A stretch of 64,000 nt of DNA, taken from positions 1 to 64,000 of the forward strand of contig CAYRYD010000004.1 of the NCBI GenBank assembly GCA_964428345.1, in the 5' to 3' direction. Both the position numbers and the translations under genes were made by a program. The stretch is from JABDMH01 sp964428345 (GTDB taxonomy: Bacteria > Bacteroidota > Bacteroidia > Chitinophagales > Saprospiraceae). The notes beneath the pieces were generated by a model. It saw only the letters and a program-made list of their open reading frames with translations. It made no database searches and was not told the origin of the DNA. Below, piece by piece: positions 15,991 through 24,912 of the stretch (positions are counted from its first letter, which is position 1; each line of letters begins with the position of its first letter).

Positions 15991-16800
15991 ATGATCTGCA
16001 GAGAATTGGATATAGTGGTAATTTCTGATGTACACCTGGGGTCTTACGGTTGTCATGCGCCGCAATTACTCCAATACCTGGAAAGCATCAGGCCCAAAAT
16101 CCTGATCCTAAACGGTGATATCGTGGACACGGAACGTCTGAAAAAGAATGTGTTACCGGCTGATCATTTCAGCGTTATCTTTCAGATTCTCAGTATGTCG
16201 GACAACGGTTGCAAAGTTTATTATCTCTCCGGCAATCACGATCATCATGATGTGGGAGATAATCCATTCGCCGGTAGCCGGGTTATTTTCCGGAATATGC
16301 TTGAATTATTTATCGACCAGAAAAAGTACCGGATCTTTCACGGTGATATTTTTGATGCCTCGATCATGATCGCTCCATGGATCGCCAGGGCCGGACTTCG
16401 GAGTTACCGGTTCCTGCTCCGGATAAACCGGTTTATTGATCGCTGGCGGATTCGTTTTGGAAAACCCAGACTGTCATTGTCCAATCAGTTAAAACTCCGT
16501 ATCAAAAAAGCGGTAAAATATATTCATGACTATGAAAATATCGTCAGCCATTATGCCCTGAAAAAAGAATGCGACTTCGTTATCTGCGGTCATATCCATG
16601 TGCCGGCTATCAAAAATATGCTGGATGATAATATTACCTATATGAATGCCGGAGACTGGGTAGAAAATCTAACCGCTCTGGAATATCAGCACCGGGAATG
16701 GAAAATCTACAAGTACGATCCGTCAGACTATACTCCGGTCAATAAGAGACTGAGGGTACCTGCACCTGCAAGAACTCCGGTCACTACCTTACCGGACTGA
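15991..16800 (+). CDS. LpxH-like metallophosphoesterase
   Basis: This 269-residue protein has all calcineurin-like phosphoesterase motifs in order: SDVHLG near the start, NGDIVD, GNHDHHD, a mid-protein HGDIFD, and CGHIHVP near the end. The spacing and the central basic helical insert (FIDRWRIRFGKP) match the UDP-2,3-diacylglucosamine diphosphatase family, which hydrolyses UDP-diacylglucosamine to lipid X in lipid A synthesis. Other lpx genes are 30 kb away. The gene is divergent from the T9SS gene and its regulation is unclear. A role on another phosphodiester is not excluded. Confidence 0.8.
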   Translation: MICRELDIVVISDVHLGSYGCHAPQLLQYLESIRPKILILNGDIVDTERLKKNVLPADHFSVIFQILSMSDNGCKVYYLSGNHDHHDVGDNPFAGSRVIFRNMLELFIDQKKYRIFHGDIFDASIMIAPWIARAGLRSYRFLLRINRFIDRWRIRFGKPRLSLSNQLKLRIKKAVKYIHDYENIVSHYALKKECDFVICGHIHVPAIKNMLDDNITYMNAGDWVENLTALEYQHREWKIYKYDPSDYTPVNKRLRVPAPARTPVTTLPD

Positions 16801-16929
16801 TAGGTTTTCTTGGGAAAAATCAGGGGCTGCATCTTCCTTCCGTACATGACTGGTGGAAAACAGATTCTGAGCACACTCACGATCACTTGTCAGGGTTCAG
16901 AAACAAGGTTTTTTTGCTAATTTACCAGC

Positions 16930-18243
16930 ATGACAATCATGGATCTGAATTTCAACCTGCTGCTGATACTGATTATTCTGTCGACCGGATGCACCGACCA
17001 GATATCTGGTCCGGCAGAAAAAGACAATGCAGTGCAACTCTGGGAGGTAAACCGCGACGAAATCCGGATGGGTGAGGATATCCTGGCCCTTACGGGAGGT
17101 ACGGTCTTTACCGGTAAAGCAGGGGAGATCATTGAGAATGCAACCATCATAGTGCAGGCAAATCAGATCGCCGAAATGGGCCCGGCTGACCGGATCAATA
17201 TTCCTGCCAATGCCACGACCATCGATCTCAAGGGGAAATTCCTGTTACCCGGATTGATGGATGCCCACTTTCATGAGGGCCCGATCGAAAATCTCCTGCC
17301 CACCTTTCTGCATCATGGGGTCACCAGTGTCCGGGATCCGGGTGCCTGGATCGAATCGTACCGGCCCTGGCGACAATTGGGAACACCTATTCCCCGGCTT
17401 TTCCTGACCGGTCCCCATCTGGATGAGTACCCACCGGCTTATCCGGAAAACTCGATGCTGGTGCGCGACGCCAAAGAAGCTGAATTTGCCGTTCGCGATT
17501 TTATCCGGAACGGAGCCAGTGCAATCAAGGTGTATTTCCGGCTTCCGCTCGGCACCATCGAAAGAATTTGTGAAGTAGCCCATTCGTACCAGGTGCCGGT
17601 CATTGCCCATCTGGAAATTACCCATGCGAAAGATGCCATCGAAGTCGGCCTGGATGGGATCGAACATGTCACCTCCTTTGGAACCGCCCTCATGCACCGG
17701 AAAGACGCAGAGAGCTACCGCCAGCTGATCCTGAGCGATAACGAAGCCCGCAGGGGTGGACGCTATACCGTTTGGAACGACATCAAACTCGATGATTCCA
17801 CCTATACCGCGCCTCTATTCAGACTGATGCGGGAGCGGGGCACCTGGATCAGTCCCAACCTGGCGGTCTTTGAAAGGCAATCCGACCGGGGTGACAGCAT
17901 TCAGGTGCAAGGATTTGCCAATATGGTCCGTTTTGTCAGGCAGGCCTTTGAGGCAGGTGTAAAAATAGTGGTAGGATCCCATACGTTTGTACCCTATGCG
18001 ACGCTCGGCAAGGCTTATGCCCGGGAAATGGAATTGTTGGTTGAAGCCGGTATGCCTCCGGAAAAAGTCATTGAATCGGCAACCCTGGAAAATGCCCGTT
18101 TCTTTAGAGTCGACGAACGGTTGGGAAGTCTGGAAACGGGTAAAATTGCCGATCTGATCATCCTCGGTGAAAACCCGCTCACCAATATTTCGGCCTTCAG
18201 GGAAGTCGAAAAAGTGATGTTAAACGGTCATTGGGTCAAATAG
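16930..18243 (+). CDS. Lipoprotein amidohydrolase (imidazolonepropionase-like)
   Basis: A 437-residue protein with a lipoprotein signal (LLLILIILSTGC, cysteine near residue 21). Features of the amidohydrolase superfamily are GGTVFTG, the metal site DAHFHEG, a possible bridging Lys in AIKVYF, VIAHLEIT, GIEHVTSFGTA, and a closing ADLIILGENPL. In related enzymes a GTD/GSD segment supplies the catalytic Asp; here the corresponding place reads VVGSHTFVP, with His where Asp is expected. Either the ligand set differs or activity is altered. The likely location is the periplasm or outer leaflet. An ATG nine bases further on is an alternative start. Confidence 0.8.
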   Translation: MTIMDLNFNLLLILIILSTGCTDQISGPAEKDNAVQLWEVNRDEIRMGEDILALTGGTVFTGKAGEIIENATIIVQANQIAEMGPADRINIPANATTIDLKGKFLLPGLMDAHFHEGPIENLLPTFLHHGVTSVRDPGAWIESYRPWRQLGTPIPRLFLTGPHLDEYPPAYPENSMLVRDAKEAEFAVRDFIRNGASAIKVYFRLPLGTIERICEVAHSYQVPVIAHLEITHAKDAIEVGLDGIEHVTSFGTALMHRKDAESYRQLILSDNEARRGGRYTVWNDIKLDDSTYTAPLFRLMRERGTWISPNLAVFERQSDRGDSIQVQGFANMVRFVRQAFEAGVKIVVGSHTFVPYATLGKAYAREMELLVEAGMPPEKVIESATLENARFFRVDERLGSLETGKIADLIILGENPLTNISAFREVEKVMLNGHWVK

Positions 18244-18389
18244 TCAACCTGCGTTTTAAAGTATATTTAAACTAGACCTCGTTACTGTTAAGGGACAATT
18301 AACTTTCTATTAATTCAGGAGATTGCAAAAGGTTCCGGGTGACAAAGGCCCTAATTTTGGTGTTCATATGGTCAAACCGATTTTTCAAT

Positions 18390-19073
18390 ATGTTCACTAC
18401 GGAAGCAAAAATACTGGTGGTCGATGACGATCCCGATATCCTGGAATTTGTCGGATACAATTTACAAAAGGAAGGATACCAGGTACAACAGGCAACCAAT
18501 GGTTCTGAGGCGCTGGAAATAGCGCGGCATCTGGAACCGCATATCATCCTGCTGGATATCATGATGCCCAAAATGGATGGTGTCACTGCCTGTCATCAGT
18601 TCAGAAATGACCGTTTTTTCGAAAATACCCTGATCGCCTTTCTCACCGCCCGCCATGAAGAATACAGTGAAATTGCCGGACTATCTGCCGGTGCCGATGA
18701 TTACATTCATAAACCCATCTCTCCCCGGTTGTTAAACAGCCGGGTCAAAGCCCTGTTGCGACGGCATAAGAACTTCCATTCCAGTCAGGGAAACCAGATC
18801 GAAGTCGGTGATCTGCTTCTTGACCGCGAAAAATATGAAGTGACCCTCGAAGGAAACGGACTCGAACTGGCCCGGAAAGAATTTGAAATCCTCTGGCTGC
18901 TTGCTGAAAAACCCGGTAAGGTATTTTCCCGTGAAGAAATCTACCGTCACGTCTGGGGCAGCGATGTGATCGTCGGAAACCGTACCATCGATGTCCATAT
19001 TTCCAAATTAAGAACCAAAGTTGGAGAGCAGGTGATTAAAACCATCAAAGGTGTTGGGTATAAAATTGAATAA
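18390..19073 (+). CDS. OmpR/PhoB-family response regulator, orphan
   Basis: The ATG at 18390 gives a typical start, MFTTEAKILVVDDDPD; the longer frame from 18339 adds 17 hydrophobic residues of no clear role. The receiver domain has the acidic pair in VDDDPD, phosphoacceptor D56 in LLDIMMPKMDG, and the KP pair in GADDYIHKPI. The C-terminal winged helix ends with NRTIDVHISKLRTKV and IKGVGYKIE. It should bind DNA when phosphorylated. No histidine kinase is adjacent, so its partner lies elsewhere. Confidence 0.9.
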   Translation: MFTTEAKILVVDDDPDILEFVGYNLQKEGYQVQQATNGSEALEIARHLEPHIILLDIMMPKMDGVTACHQFRNDRFFENTLIAFLTARHEEYSEIAGLSAGADDYIHKPISPRLLNSRVKALLRRHKNFHSSQGNQIEVGDLLLDREKYEVTLEGNGLELARKEFEILWLLAEKPGKVFSREEIYRHVWGSDVIVGNRTIDVHISKLRTKVGEQVIKTIKGVGYKIE

Positions 19074-19264
19074 TCATTTCATCCCGGTTAATAGGGAAAT
19101 ACCGATCGTCCAAGAGCTGGTAATTATTTCCTTTCATTTTTTGGCCCTCTCACGATTTTATCCAATCTAAATAAACCGAAATGTTAGCGGTACACTACTG
19201 CTAAGACCGGCACCTCGCCCCATCCCTAATTTATTATCTTCGGCCCATAACCTTTGTCAGACAA

Positions 19265-19852
19265 ATGAAAATAGCGGTTGTGGTATTTCAGGATCTGACG
19301 CTGTTGGATCTGGTCGGTTTTACCGATGCATTGTACCGCCTTCAGTCGATGCAATTCCTATCCGGACTGGAGATGGTTTATTGTGCCGAACGAGAAGGCA
19401 TCAGTGATTTGCACCGGTTCAGACTACCGGTCGATCAGGTACGACCGGATCTCTCCGGTTTTAATGTCCTCTTCATTCCCGGAGGCCAGGGTACCCGCCG
19501 GCTGACCGGAGATTCCTCCTTTATCTCCTGGATCCACTCGGCGGCTGCAGTTCCTCTAAAAGTATCGGTTTGTACCGGGAGTCTGATTTTCGGAGCCGCC
19601 GGTTTTCTTGATCAAAAGAAGGCGACAACTCATTTCGACAATTATCATCTTCTGGGTGCATATACCCCTCAGGTGATCCGGGCCGATGTCGTACAGGACC
19701 AGGATGTTGTGACCGGAGGAGCGGTAGCCGCATCGCTGGTAACCGGTATTCATACCTGCAAGATCCTGGCAGGAGAAGAGGCTGCCCGGTCTATTGCCCG
19801 GAGCATGGGTATCCCGGATCTTTATCAGCATGCCGATGTACAGATTTATTAA
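19265..19852 (+). CDS. DJ-1/PfpI family protein, isonitrile-hydratase-like
   Basis: A 195-residue DJ-1/PfpI-fold protein. The nucleophile elbow reads VSVCTGSLIFGAAGFL, with Cys in the CTGS motif, and KKATTHF follows. This arrangement is characteristic of the cyclohexyl-isocyanide hydratase-like branch (Cys followed by ATTHW/F). The usual substrate of that branch is an isonitrile; the substrate here is unknown. The end overlaps the next gene by 17 bases, or is 4 bases from an alternative start, so the two are probably translationally coupled. Confidence 0.85.
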   Translation: MKIAVVVFQDLTLLDLVGFTDALYRLQSMQFLSGLEMVYCAEREGISDLHRFRLPVDQVRPDLSGFNVLFIPGGQGTRRLTGDSSFISWIHSAAAVPLKVSVCTGSLIFGAAGFLDQKKATTHFDNYHLLGAYTPQVIRADVVQDQDVVTGGAVAASLVTGIHTCKILAGEEAARSIARSMGIPDLYQHADVQIY

Positions 19853-20828
19853 TCTCATGGTACTGACCCGGATCAGCCTGCCTTTCCTGAGATTATACCG
19901 GGCTTACCAGCAATTAAAAAAAGGAAAGGGCGATCTCGATCATTTCTGGAAAAATACCCGGAGCGAGATTTCCGCGCTGGGTGCACTGGATGGTCCGATG
20001 CAGCGTCGCATCTTCCACTATCTTTTTGCCAACAGCCTGACGACTCAGTGGTTTGCCAATTTATTGAAACATACGCCTTCGGCTGAAGAAAAATATACCG
20101 GATATCTTATCGCCATCGCCACGCCGATTGCCGATTACCTGGTCGATCACGAAAAAATGACGGTAGAAGCCATTGAACAGATGATCCATCAAAATTCCGG
20201 TCACCCCTGGCAAACCCTCACCAGCCAACTATTCGAACGGGTTCTGAAAGTTCATCCCTCACCGGATATGGCAAGACAACTGATTCATTTAACCCTGCAT
20301 GCTCAGGAAGACAGCCTGAAACAACGGGACCAGCAACTTTCACCCGGTCAATTAAAAGATATCACCTGGGCCAAAGGAGGTTATGCGCTTTTATTGTACC
20401 GTTCGGCCCTCCGGATTCCGATCAGTCACGGGGAATGGGATGCGGTCTATCAACTGGGAGGTTTAATGCAATTACATAATGACATATTTGATTTATATCG
20501 CGACGTTCAGGAGGGGATCGTCACCATACCCTCTCAAACCGGATCCGTCGATCAACTGATTCATCTTTTTGAAGAAGAAATTGAAAAAACATTCAGGTTA
20601 TTTGACACCTTACCTATAAACCGATACCGGAAACACAAATTTTTTCTGTTGTTTTCACTGGCCATCCAAACCGGTCATCTTTGTCTCTGCCAGTACCGGA
20701 ATCTCGAAGTGAAATACCAGGGTTTCAGACCAGGCCAGCTGAGCCGCAAAGAGCTGATCTGCGACATGGACAACCTGGGAAAAATCAGCAAGACCATCCT
20801 CGCCACTGTCAATAAAAAGTATTGGTAA
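19836..20828 (+). CDS. Class 1 isoprenoid biosynthesis-like enzyme
   Basis: A mostly helical protein of about 330 residues. Two acidic motifs match class 1 isoprenoid synthases: D100-YLV-D104, a DxxxD motif, and a second region at Q212-L-H-N-D-I-F-D-L-Y-R-D223 followed by VQEGIVTIP. The second region resembles both the FQxxDDxxD motif of prenyltransferases and the QL..I.RDV.ED...G...P region of phytoene synthases. These motifs bind diphosphate via Mg ions. The substrate cannot be told from sequence. A short N-terminal hydrophobic stretch (LPFLRLYRAY) may anchor it. ATG at 19836 was chosen; ATG at 19857 is equally possible. Confidence 0.65.
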   Translation: MYRFINLMVLTRISLPFLRLYRAYQQLKKGKGDLDHFWKNTRSEISALGALDGPMQRRIFHYLFANSLTTQWFANLLKHTPSAEEKYTGYLIAIATPIADYLVDHEKMTVEAIEQMIHQNSGHPWQTLTSQLFERVLKVHPSPDMARQLIHLTLHAQEDSLKQRDQQLSPGQLKDITWAKGGYALLLYRSALRIPISHGEWDAVYQLGGLMQLHNDIFDLYRDVQEGIVTIPSQTGSVDQLIHLFEEEIEKTFRLFDTLPINRYRKHKFFLLFSLAIQTGHLCLCQYRNLEVKYQGFRPGQLSRKELICDMDNLGKISKTILATVNKKYW

Positions 20829-21218
20829 AAATGCGCGGTTGATTTGATTGGGTAACTACGAATGATTAATTACGAATTACGATCGCTCATTCTCCAAACC
20901 CGGATCACGAACCACAGATGCGACTTTTCAGAATTTATATTTATTCCATTGGGTTTAGGTTTAACCCTGGCCATTGAGCATCATCGGTGTTGGGAATAAA
21001 TGCAGAGATTCACCGGAAATAATTGTTTAATTGCTGAGTTGTTATTGTTTAATTGTAAAAAAAACGCTGAGCGTCTCCCCCCTGCCCCCCAGGGGGGACA
21101 TCGTTCATATGACATTTGGTATAATTTCCTTGACGTGAGTCATACATTCCGTAATCATATAATATCAAATTATTCATAGTTTCAATGCCCGAACATCAAC
21201 AATCGGGATTTCACATTT
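20829..21218. other. Gene-free region with G/C hairpin and short direct repeats
   Basis: About 390 bases. A strong hairpin is formed by TCCCCCCT (21076-21083) and AGGGGGGA (21091-21098). Two exact copies of ATTGTTTAATTG at 21022-21033 and 21044-21055 are spaced 22 bases apart. No gene, tRNA or riboswitch was recognised. Confidence 0.55.
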
Positions 21219-22283
21219 ATGCATCCATTCGGTTTTCTTTTTAAAGATTTAAAAATACTGGAGGTAGCCACCGCCCTTTCGGGACCTTTCACCGCTACTT
21301 TTTTCAAGGAATTGGGAGCTTCTGTCCTGAAAATCGAACCACCCCAGGGAGATGTGAGCCGGTCGTGGAAGAACAACTATGAAGACCGGGAAAATCAACA
21401 CAGCATTTATTTCGATGCCGTCAACGGCCACAAGGAAATCATGCAGCTCGATCTCAAAAATGAAGATGACCGGAAGAAATTTAACCGGCATGTTCGATCG
21501 ACAGATATTGTCATTACCAACCACAGCCGGCGAAAGGCCCGGCAACTCGGATTGGATTATGCGCAATTGAAAGCAATCCAACCCAACCTGATTCTTGCCA
21601 ATGTGACCGGTTACGGACCAACATCGGACAAACCGGCATTTGACATGATGATCCAGGCTGATTCGGGACTCCTGTCCATGACCGGTCATCCGGAAGGTTT
21701 ACCGGTCAAGGTGCCGATCCCCATTGCCGATGTCATTGCTTCACATCAGCTGCGTGAAGGCATCCTGTGTGCCCTGCTCAAGCGATTTAAGACCGGAGAA
21801 GGATCGGAAATTCAGGTAACGTTGATCGACAGCATGATCTCCACCCTGGTCAACCAGGCCGGCAATTACCTGATGGGACACCGCATTCCGCAACCCATGG
21901 GCACTTTGCACCCCAGTATCGCTCCATACGGTGATCTCTTCAAGACCTCCGACGGACGTCAACTAATCCTGGCGATCGGGAGTGAGCTACAATTTACCCG
22001 CTTCTGCTCAGCAATGGACTCCCTTCATTGGGTAGATGATCCGAAGTATCATGACAATAGAAGCCGGGTACAAAACCGGCAATTGTTAAGCCGGGAAATC
22101 GAAGTGATGATCAGCCGTCATCCGGTTTCCTTCTGGTTGGAGAGATTCAAAAAATACTCCGTTCCTGCGGCGGCAATTCGTAATTTGCAGGACGTGCTGG
22201 ACGATCCCTCCCTGAGACACATGATAACGGAAGAGACCGGGGGTGATCACCCGGTCAAGAGGGTAAAAACGGTGGTATTTTAA
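21219..22283 (+). CDS. Family III CoA transferase (CaiB/BaiF type)
   Basis: A 354-residue protein with family III CoA-transferase landmarks: KDLKILEVATALSGPFTATFFKELGASVLKIEPP at the N-terminus, LILANVTGYG, and DMMIQADSGLLSMTG, whose first Asp is the expected catalytic residue. It should transfer CoA between carboxylates through anhydride intermediates. The next gene, 88 bases on, is a DapA-family aldolase, so the pair may belong to one carboxylic-acid catabolic step, but the acid cannot be inferred. It is shorter than many family members (about 400 residues). Confidence 0.85.
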   Translation: MHPFGFLFKDLKILEVATALSGPFTATFFKELGASVLKIEPPQGDVSRSWKNNYEDRENQHSIYFDAVNGHKEIMQLDLKNEDDRKKFNRHVRSTDIVITNHSRRKARQLGLDYAQLKAIQPNLILANVTGYGPTSDKPAFDMMIQADSGLLSMTGHPEGLPVKVPIPIADVIASHQLREGILCALLKRFKTGEGSEIQVTLIDSMISTLVNQAGNYLMGHRIPQPMGTLHPSIAPYGDLFKTSDGRQLILAIGSELQFTRFCSAMDSLHWVDDPKYHDNRSRVQNRQLLSREIEVMISRHPVSFWLERFKKYSVPAAAIRNLQDVLDDPSLRHMITEETGGDHPVKRVKTVVF

Positions 22284-22371
22284 GATTCTACCGACCGCAG
22301 AAGTGTGGATTTGGGTGGCCACAGTCAGCAAAACCCCGAATAGTGACCGGTAGTTAACAAGAACAAAAAAG

Positions 22372-23289
22372 ATGGAAATGAAACAGACTAGTTTGCTTGG
22401 AGGAGTCTACGTAGCCGCTCTCACTCCGATGGATGCTGAGTTAAATCCGGACATCGAGTTATTAACCAGCCATTGTCGCTTTCTATTCAACCACGGCGCT
22501 CAGGGGCTGGCTCTGATGGGTACTACCGGGGAAGCCAACTCTTTCAGCGTCGATGAACGGATGAAATTGATTGAAGAACTATTGGCCAACGACATTCCGG
22601 CCGGAAAGATCATGCTGGGTACCGGTTGTTGTTCTTATACCGATACCATTCAGCTGACCCGTCATGCGGTCAGTTCCGGGATCCGTAATATCCTGTTACT
22701 TCCGCCTTTTTATTATAAACAGGTTGATGACGATGGGTTATTCGCCTATTTTTCGCGGGTACTGGAGGAAGTAGCCGAACCCGAACTGGAAATTTATCTC
22801 TATCATTTTCCCCGGATGACCGGACTGCATTTTTCCCACTCCCTGATCGAGCGGCTCATCGACAGTTACCCGGCTAATTTCATTGGAATGAAAGACTCCG
22901 GAGGTCAGGTCGAACATATGCAGGAGATATGCCGCCATTTCCCCGGTTTTAAACTGTATGCGGGCACCGAAAAATATCTGCTCGACGTGATGCGGATGGG
23001 TGGGGCAGGCTGTATTTCAGCAACGGCAAATGTGACCATTGGTCCATGTGTCGAAGTCTACCGTAACTGGCAGAACGAAAAGGCAGATGCCCTGCAGGAC
23101 GAGCTGACCGAAATGCGCAATATCTTTGAAGGACTGCCTTTCATTGGCATCCTGAAGCAATATCTCGCCCGGGTGCAAAACAACCCGCAATGGCTATACA
23201 TGAGACCACCGAATGGTCCGGTACCCGGGGCCGAGGTAGAAAGGGTGCTGGAGGCGATGATGGAGAAATTGGTGAGTAGCAACCGGTGA
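22372..23289 (+). CDS. Dihydrodipicolinate synthase/N-acetylneuraminate lyase family protein
   Basis: A 305-residue (beta/alpha)8-barrel aldolase. The TTGE substrate-binding motif (LMGTTGEANS), the conserved Tyr in YLYHFPRMTG, and the Schiff-base Lys in FIGMKDSGG are all present. The genuine lysine-pathway enzyme cannot be told from catabolic members by these motifs. Its position after a CoA transferase suggests a catabolic role. The frame also has an ATG at codon 3. Confidence 0.85.
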   Translation: MEMKQTSLLGGVYVAALTPMDAELNPDIELLTSHCRFLFNHGAQGLALMGTTGEANSFSVDERMKLIEELLANDIPAGKIMLGTGCCSYTDTIQLTRHAVSSGIRNILLLPPFYYKQVDDDGLFAYFSRVLEEVAEPELEIYLYHFPRMTGLHFSHSLIERLIDSYPANFIGMKDSGGQVEHMQEICRHFPGFKLYAGTEKYLLDVMRMGGAGCISATANVTIGPCVEVYRNWQNEKADALQDELTEMRNIFEGLPFIGILKQYLARVQNNPQWLYMRPPNGPVPGAEVERVLEAMMEKLVSSNR

Positions 23290-23360
23290 CCTGATTCCGG
23301 TTTGCGGCTTGTGGGTAGTTGTAGTTGTAGAACATTTTAAAAATCACATAATTCAGATCT

Positions 23361-24176
23361 ATGAAATTCGAGTTTGATACTAACGAATATGAGGATATCA
23401 GAAAAGCTGATGAAAGAGTCGCCAGTACGTATAGTCGACTGAACAACAACCTCATTAAGCTTGGAATTGATTATGCAAACTTCGTATCAGGGTCCCTAAA
23501 TAGTGAAAGGTTCTATTCAATTCGAAACAGTATCTTGAGTAGGTTGCATGCTGCGCTCTTTCACAAAGATTTATTGATGGAATTGAACATCTCAGGTGTT
23601 AAGTGCCAGATCCCAACTACAAGATTAGATGTTGATGGATTCAAGTTGGTTCAGAAACAAGACTTCCTTTTCGATAGTATTATTTTTCATCTTGTATCAG
23701 CTATCGACTATTTTTCATGTTTAATCAAAATCAACACAATTGGCAATATAAGTGATTGGAAATCTACATGGAACAAACTAAAACGCAAATTAAATTCCAA
23801 TCGGCAATACTCTAATGAACCATTGATACAAGAATATTTAAAAATTGATAATTTGCTTTTTGGAAGACTGAATGATTATCGAGCTGACTTAATTCATTAC
23901 ACTGATGATGGCTCACAATTTAGTACTACTCATTATACCGGTGAAGGAACAGTTAAGATCGAGGTTAAGGCACCTCACAATTTCTACCAAGAATTCAGAA
24001 AAATCTTATCAATTGGAAGTGATGAGTCTTTGACTATCAATACATCCTCCTTGTGGATTATAGAGAGGGTAATGCAGGCATTGAATCATTTAATTGATGT
24101 TCTACGGAAATATTTAGAACGTAATCGCATAAGACCGGAAGGAACTGAAGTAATAAAAACAAATATTGACAAATGA
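23361..24176 (+). CDS. Hypothetical HEPN-like protein
   Basis: A 271-residue helical protein of low G+C unlike its neighbours. It contains R174-ADLI-H179, an Rx4H motif in NDYRADLIHYTDDG, which is the hallmark spacing of HEPN ribonucleases. A long helical N-terminus (SYSRL/NSILSRLHAALFHKD-type segments) and the helix FHLVSAIDYFSCLI precede it. A Cthe_2314-like HEPN family is my best guess. It sits alone between a DapA-type gene and an HD gene, with no antitoxin partner visible. It may be a stand-alone stress or defence RNase, or a catalytically inactive HEPN. Confidence 0.5.
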   Translation: MKFEFDTNEYEDIRKADERVASTYSRLNNNLIKLGIDYANFVSGSLNSERFYSIRNSILSRLHAALFHKDLLMELNISGVKCQIPTTRLDVDGFKLVQKQDFLFDSIIFHLVSAIDYFSCLIKINTIGNISDWKSTWNKLKRKLNSNRQYSNEPLIQEYLKIDNLLFGRLNDYRADLIHYTDDGSQFSTTHYTGEGTVKIEVKAPHNFYQEFRKILSIGSDESLTINTSSLWIIERVMQALNHLIDVLRKYLERNRIRPEGTEVIKTNIDK

Positions 24177-24360
24177 ACACCCTACAACAGTTTACGATGA
24201 CGACCAAGCCCTCCTAAGTAAAATTTTACAAAAGAATGCACTTGTGAGAAGGAGGATTGAAAAAACTAAATGAAGTTAGCTGATTGTAGATACAGGTGTT
24301 ACCATCATCTACCGGCTGCCATGATGATTCCCGTTAGATTTCATAATTTTCGGTAAAAAA

Positions 24361-24912
24361 ATGATGACCATACAAGAGGCTCAGGACATCCTGTATTCCA
24401 TGACGGAGACCGATGCCCTTCGCAAGCATGCCCATACTGTCTCCACCGTTATGCGGGCCCTCGCCAGAAAATTTAACGAAGATGAAGAACAGTTTGCCGT
24501 CACTGGTCTGCTGCATGACGCCGACTATGAAAAATATCCCGATCAGCATCCAAAGGTGATCGTTCAGCAATTGCGCGAACGGGGGGAAGAAGACATTGCG
24601 CACGCCATTGCCGGACATTATACGATCTGGAATGTGCCCCGGGAGAGCATGCTGGACAAGTGCATTGTGGCTGCCGATGAGCTGACCGGTTTTATTATCG
24701 CCTCCAGTCTGGTGCGGCCGACCGGTCTCGACGGTATGGATGCCAAATCGGTCTTGAAAAAATTTAAGACCAGCACTTTTGCTGCGAAAGTAGACCGGGA
24801 GGAAGTCCGCCGGGGAGCGCAACTGATCGGGATGGAACTTACCGATCTGATCAACTTCATTATCCGGGTATTGCAGCAACACAAAACGGAATTGGGATTG
24901 AATCAGGAATGA
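24361..24912 (+). CDS. HD-domain phosphohydrolase
   Basis: A 183-residue protein with HD-superfamily metal motifs: H23/H25 in LRKHAHTVS, the doublet in GLLHDADYEKYPDQHP, HAIAGHYTIW, and D in AADELTGFI. This is the short HDIG-type family of small predicted nucleotide or phosphate-ester hydrolases; the substrate is unknown. Its stop overlaps the start of the exported sugar dehydrogenase gene by four bases (ATGA), implying translational coupling. Confidence 0.8.
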   Translation: MMTIQEAQDILYSMTETDALRKHAHTVSTVMRALARKFNEDEEQFAVTGLLHDADYEKYPDQHPKVIVQQLRERGEEDIAHAIAGHYTIWNVPRESMLDKCIVAADELTGFIIASSLVRPTGLDGMDAKSVLKKFKTSTFAAKVDREEVRRGAQLIGMELTDLINFIIRVLQQHKTELGLNQE

